Below, in pieces: positions 6,277-9,325 of a stretch of 9,325 bases of DNA (the stretch's first letter is position 1; each line of letters opens with the position of its first letter). The position numbers were made by a program, and so were the translations under genes. Source of the DNA: JACZSB01 sp965372015 (GTDB lineage Bacteria; Fidelibacterota; Marinisomatia; SCGC-AAA003-L08; TS1B11); NCBI GenBank assembly GCA_965372015.1, contig CBDVAP010000119.1, forward strand, positions 1 to 9,325, written 5' to 3'. Under the pieces are notes generated by a model. It saw nothing but the letters and a program-made list of their open reading frames with translations. It did no database searches and was not told the origin of the DNA.

Positions 6277-6870
6277 ATGAAACGATTATTGTTGTGGATT
6301 CTGTTGGCCGGATCGGTGATGGGCCAAGATACCGTGTTGATGAAGAACGGCATCCAGCACGAGGCCCGGCTTATTGAAATCCGGGAGAATAGTGCCGTTG
6401 TTGAGGTTAAGGGCGTGGGCTTGGGGGCGGAATTTATCGTGCAGGAGGTTCCACTAAGACTGATTGATAGAATTATCCTTGAAGATGGCACAGTAGTTTG
6501 GACTGCTAATGTGCTTGATAGCGAATCCGAAGGGGTGACCGCTCCGAAAGATTCAAGTCGACTCGCTGCAATTAAGTATTATTCGCGCCCGCAGGGGAAC
6601 CAGGATGTACTCAAATCAATCGACACCGAAAGCAAAAGCGCGGCATTCACAGTACACAACCTCGGAATTTTGATGATTGCTGGCTCTGGAGTATTGGGCT
6701 ATATCAACAACAACAAAGAGTGTGACCCCTGCAACGACATTGACGACGTAGAAGATTTTGCGGATGATTTAAAAAGCAGGGCCAACCTGCAATATGGGTC
6801 GCTCTTTTTAGGGGCCATTCTGATGCTGGTTGGTGAAGATATGAATCTGGTAGTTCCGGCCACCGAATAA
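6277..6870 (+). CDS. Exported or membrane protein of unknown function with two hydrophobic segments
   Basis: I do not recognise a family. The ATG at 6277 follows AAAGGAG at a good distance, so I prefer it to an open extension back to 6232. The 197-residue product starts with a signal peptide (KRLLLWILLAGSVMG, cleavage near 16-17). A beta-type region follows (about 17-80, DTVLMKNGIQHEARLIEI and LRLIDRIILEDGTVVW), resembling the small repeats seen in FCB-group exported proteins that begin with D-x-[IVL]-x-L-K-N-G. A polar linker comes next, then hydrophobic segments at about 124-143 and 173-187. Between the two is a strongly acidic loop with one CxxC (C149-DP-C152) and DIDDVEDFADD. It could be a membrane-anchored sensor, an assembly factor or a small outer-membrane protein. 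It probably stands alone between two operons. Confidence 0.8.
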   Translation: MKRLLLWILLAGSVMGQDTVLMKNGIQHEARLIEIRENSAVVEVKGVGLGAEFIVQEVPLRLIDRIILEDGTVVWTANVLDSESEGVTAPKDSSRLAAIKYYSRPQGNQDVLKSIDTESKSAAFTVHNLGILMIAGSGVLGYINNNKECDPCNDIDDVEDFADDLKSRANLQYGSLFLGAILMLVGEDMNLVVPATE

Positions 6871-6886
6871 AGGTTGATAGGCATTT

Positions 6887-6927
6887 ACCCCGGTATCTCA
6901 ATGGGTAGAGCACTTGAAACGAATTAA
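6887..6927 (+). other. tRNA 5'-half-like fragment in the leader of the aldehyde dehydrogenase gene
   Basis: TATCTCAATGGGTAGAGCA (6894-6912) closely matches the conserved D-arm region of bacterial tRNAs (TAGCTCAATGGTAGAGCA). Seven bases that could be an acceptor strand precede it, and CTTGA pairs with TTAAG around a 6-base loop where an anticodon stem would lie. The first D-stem pair is lost (T instead of G), the anticodon loop is one base short, and no T-arm or 3' acceptor strand follows. It is therefore at most a decayed half gene. The resemblance could be chance. Confidence 0.25.
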
Positions 6928-6945
6928 GGAACAAAGGATAACAGC

Positions 6946-8433
6946 ATGACCCGAGCCTATCAAAATTATATTGACGGAGAGTGGTGCGACTCACAGAGCG
7001 GCCGGCGGTTCGATAATGCCAACCCGGCCGATCACAGTGATATTGTGGGCACGTTCCCTAAAAGTACCTCCCAGGACGTGGACCGGGCGGTGCAGGCGGC
7101 CCAGGAGGCCTTCTACGAATGGAGTCTGACCCCGGCCCCGGTGCGCGGGGAGATCATGAAAAAAGCGGGCGACCTGATGGTGGAGCGCAAGGAGGAGATC
7201 GCTCAGGTCATGACCCGCGAGATGGGTAAGGTGATCGCCGAGACCCGGGGCGACACCCAGGAAGGGATCGATACCGCCTACTACGCCTTTGGTGAGTCGC
7301 GGCGCATGTTCGGCCGGACAGTGCCCTCTGAACTACCCAACAAATTTAATATGACCACCCGTATTCCCCTGGGGGTGGTGGGGGTGATCACCCCCTGGAA
7401 CTTCCCCCTGGCGATCCCCACTTGGAAGCTGTTCCCGGCGCTCACCTGCGGCAATACCGTGGTGTTCAAGTCGGCCACCGACACCCCGGCCACCGCCACC
7501 ACCTTTGTGGAAATCCTGCTCGAAGCTGGGGTGCCGCCGGGGGCCGTTAATCTGGTGCATGGCGGCGGCGGCGAAGTGGGAGAGGCCTTGGTGGACCATC
7601 CAGACATTGCCGCCATCAGTTTCACCGGCAGCACAGCGGTGGGCCAACGAATCAATTCCAAGGCCGGCGGCGAACTAAAGCGGGTGTCGCTGGAGCTGGG
7701 TGGCAAGAACGCCCAGATCGTGATGGACGACGCCAACCTGGAATTGGCCTTGGAAGGGGTACTGTGGGGGGCTTTCGGTACCACCGGGCAGCGCTGCACC
7801 GCCACCAGCCGCCTGATCCTCCACAAAAAGATCCACGACCGGTTCATTAAAATGCTGGAGGTGGCCACCAGCAATCTGCGACTGGGCAATGGGCTGGACG
7901 AGAAGGTGGATGTGGGTCCGGTGATCAACCAGGACGCTCGGGATACCATCCATGAATACGTTCAAATCGGTAAAAAGGAAGGCGCCCAGCTGATCCTTGG
8001 TGGTGAACCAGCCACTGGCGGTGGCCTCGATAAGGGTACCTTCTACCAGCCCACTATCTTTACCGGAGTAGTGCCGGGGATGCGGATTCACGACGAGGAA
8101 ATATTTGGGCCGGTGCTGTCGGTGATAGAAACGGTGGACCTCTCTGAAGCCATCGCTATCCTGAACGCTACCGACTATGGTCTGTCCTCTTCGATCTATA
8201 CCCAACGGATCGACGCTGCCTTTGTGGCCATGCGGGACATCGAGTGTGGCATTACCTATATCAACGGTCCCACCATCGGGGCTGAGTGCCATATGCCCTT
8301 TGGGGGTACCAAGAACACCGGCAATGGGCACCGGGAAGGCGGCTACGGGCCGTACGATTTCTTCAGCGAGCCTAAAACCATCTACGTGGACTACAGCGGC
8401 AAGCTGCAACGGGCTCAGATCGACAACCGTTAA
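6946..8433 (+). CDS. NAD(P)-dependent aldehyde dehydrogenase, probably 2-aminoadipate-semialdehyde dehydrogenase
   Basis: The 495-residue product has the full ALDH superfamily set: PWNFPL with Asn152, Lys175 (VVFKSA) for cofactor binding, FTGSTAVG (226-233), the general base Glu250 (LELGGKN), the nucleophile Cys284 (GQRCTATSR) and EEIFGPV with Glu385. No key residue is missing. The tail has GAECHMPFGGTKNTGNGHREGG-like sequence, a pattern of long ALDHs acting on semialdehydes. Alone the substrate could not be named, but a lysine 6-aminotransferase gene starts 14 bp downstream. The likely reaction is therefore oxidation of 2-aminoadipate 6-semialdehyde (in equilibrium with piperideine-6-carboxylate) to 2-aminoadipate. 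AAAGGAT lies about nine bases before the ATG. Betaine- or succinate-semialdehyde activity is the main alternative. Confidence 0.93.
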   Translation: MTRAYQNYIDGEWCDSQSGRRFDNANPADHSDIVGTFPKSTSQDVDRAVQAAQEAFYEWSLTPAPVRGEIMKKAGDLMVERKEEIAQVMTREMGKVIAETRGDTQEGIDTAYYAFGESRRMFGRTVPSELPNKFNMTTRIPLGVVGVITPWNFPLAIPTWKLFPALTCGNTVVFKSATDTPATATTFVEILLEAGVPPGAVNLVHGGGGEVGEALVDHPDIAAISFTGSTAVGQRINSKAGGELKRVSLELGGKNAQIVMDDANLELALEGVLWGAFGTTGQRCTATSRLILHKKIHDRFIKMLEVATSNLRLGNGLDEKVDVGPVINQDARDTIHEYVQIGKKEGAQLILGGEPATGGGLDKGTFYQPTIFTGVVPGMRIHDEEIFGPVLSVIETVDLSEAIAILNATDYGLSSSIYTQRIDAAFVAMRDIECGITYINGPTIGAECHMPFGGTKNTGNGHREGGYGPYDFFSEPKTIYVDYSGKLQRAQIDNR

Positions 8434-8447
8434 GTGAAAGTGAATCT

Positions 8448-9325
8448 ATGACTAGAACCATTGCACCCGATAAAGTACGCACCGTGCTGGGGAAACACCT
8501 GTTAACCGACGGTTTCGAGGTGGTTATCGACCTGGTGAAAAGCCACGGCAGCTGGGTGGTGGACGCGGTTACCGGCCGCGAATACTTAGACCTGTTTTCC
8601 ATGTTCGCGTCCATGACGGTGGGTTATAACCATCCCACCCTGATGGCCAACCGTGACCGGTTGGGAGCGGCGGCGGTAAACAAGCCTACCCTGTCGGATA
8701 TCTATTCCCGGGAGTTCGCTGTTTTTATGGCCACATTTTCCGAGGTGGGCATCCCGGATTATCTGCCCCATGCCTTCCTGATCGAGGGCGGCGGGTTGGC
8801 CGTGGAAAATGCCCTCAAAGCTGCATTTGACTGGAAAGTGCGCCGGAATCTGGCAGCCGGGAAGGGGGAAAAGGGTAGCCGGGTGATTCACTTCGAGCAT
8901 TGCTTCCACGGGCGCACCGGCTACACCATGAGCATGACCGACAGTCCCGACCCCCGCAAAACCCTCTATTTCCCGAAATTCGATTGGCCGCGCATCAGCC
9001 ACCCCCGGTTGCGGTTCCCGATCACAGATAAAGTGCTGGCCGAAGTTGAAAAGGCCGAAAAGAAAGCCCTCGATCAGATCAGCCAGGCTTGCCACGATCA
9101 TCCGGATGATATCGCCGCCCTAATCATTGAGCCGATCCAGGGTGAAGGCGGTGATAATCACATTCGCCCGGAATTCGCCCGCCAACTGCGCCAGGTATGT
9201 GATCAGGAAGAGATCATCCTGATTTACGACGAGATCCAGACCGGGGTGGGCCTGACCGGGGCTTTCTGGGCCCACGAGCACTTCGGCGCTGACGCCCGCC
9301 CGGACATTCTCACCTTCGGCAAAAA
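8448..9325 (+). CDS. lat: L-lysine 6-aminotransferase (3' partial)
   Basis: This class III PLP aminotransferase moves the epsilon-amino group of lysine to 2-oxoglutarate, yielding 2-aminoadipate 6-semialdehyde and glutamate. The frame is open from ATG 8448 to the window end (292 complete codons). Landmarks: SHGSWVVDAVTGREYLDLFS near the start, MFASMTVGYNHPTL, LIEGGGLAVENALKAAFDWK, FHGRTGYTMSMT, PKFDWPRISHP, ALIIEPIQGEGGDNH, and YDEIQTGVGLTGAFW with the cofactor-binding Asp. The large insert around KFDWPRI and the GGxAVENALKxAFDWK context are typical of lysine 6-transaminases rather than ornithine or GABA enzymes. The window stops at LTFGKK, where the first Lys (residue 292) should be the Schiff-base lysine. 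About 150 residues are missing. The ribosome site (AAGTGA) is weak, so coupling to the upstream gene is likely. Confidence 0.92.
   Translation, partial: MTRTIAPDKVRTVLGKHLLTDGFEVVIDLVKSHGSWVVDAVTGREYLDLFSMFASMTVGYNHPTLMANRDRLGAAAVNKPTLSDIYSREFAVFMATFSEVGIPDYLPHAFLIEGGGLAVENALKAAFDWKVRRNLAAGKGEKGSRVIHFEHCFHGRTGYTMSMTDSPDPRKTLYFPKFDWPRISHPRLRFPITDKVLAEVEKAEKKALDQISQACHDHPDDIAALIIEPIQGEGGDNHIRPEFARQLRQVCDQEEIILIYDEIQTGVGLTGAFWAHEHFGADARPDILTFGK

Noticed and set aside
7281..8409. Long open frames on the minus strand across the aldehyde dehydrogenase gene (up to about 240 codons)
   Set aside because: The + strand encodes a complete, motif-perfect ALDH. The minus frames are typical shadows in GC-rich sequence with no recognisable protein.
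8586..9101. 171-codon minus-strand frame inside the lysine aminotransferase gene
   Set aside because: It lies wholly inside a well-supported coding region, and its translation matches nothing I recognise.

Overview
The window looks like a chromosomal stretch of a GC-rich, Gram-negative bacterium of the Fibrobacteres-Chlorobi-Bacteroidetes neighbourhood, perhaps Candidatus Neomarinimicrobiota (SAR406/Fidelibacterota) or a relative. The clues are a C-terminal secretion-tail domain with the NYPNPFNPTT signature, a lipoprotein whose mature end begins CAYFNTFYNA, and non-ATG starts with overlapping genes. The lineage is inferred; nothing here proves it.

Layout, all genes on the + strand. Positions 1-288 are the end of a large secreted protein. 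Positions 289-1084 are poorly coding: a weak terminator-like hairpin, a compact palindromic element of about 98 bp (339-436), and one probable small secreted Cys/His-rich protein (551-904). A 14-bp perfect palindrome (1037-1050) lies just before the next operon.

Positions 1085-6138 form one tightly packed operon: a TPR-type lipoprotein, pyrK and pyrD (the two subunits of the NAD-linked class 1B dihydroorotate dehydrogenase), an RlpA-like lipoprotein and cdsA (phosphatidate cytidylyltransferase). The TPR gene and pyrK are 2 bp apart, pyrK and pyrD overlap by 8 bp, pyrD and rlpA overlap by 4 bp, and cdsA follows at once. The operon thus mixes pyrimidine synthesis with envelope functions. PyrD-PyrK makes orotate on the way to UMP and CTP, and CdsA consumes CTP to make CDP-diacylglycerol, so there is a possible metabolic link.

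Positions 6277-6870 encode an unrecognised exported protein with two membrane segments. A fragment resembling the 5' half of a tRNA (6887-6927) lies in the gap after it. Positions 6946-9325 carry an aldehyde dehydrogenase followed 14 bp later by an L-lysine 6-aminotransferase, cut by the window edge just after its PLP lysine. Together they would convert lysine to 2-aminoadipate 6-semialdehyde and then to 2-aminoadipate.

Most of the window is recognisable housekeeping and catabolic genes. I do not see a clear new multi-gene system. The best unexplained items are the composite palindromic element, the small Cys/His protein, the exported protein with a CxxC and acidic loop, and the tRNA-like fragment.
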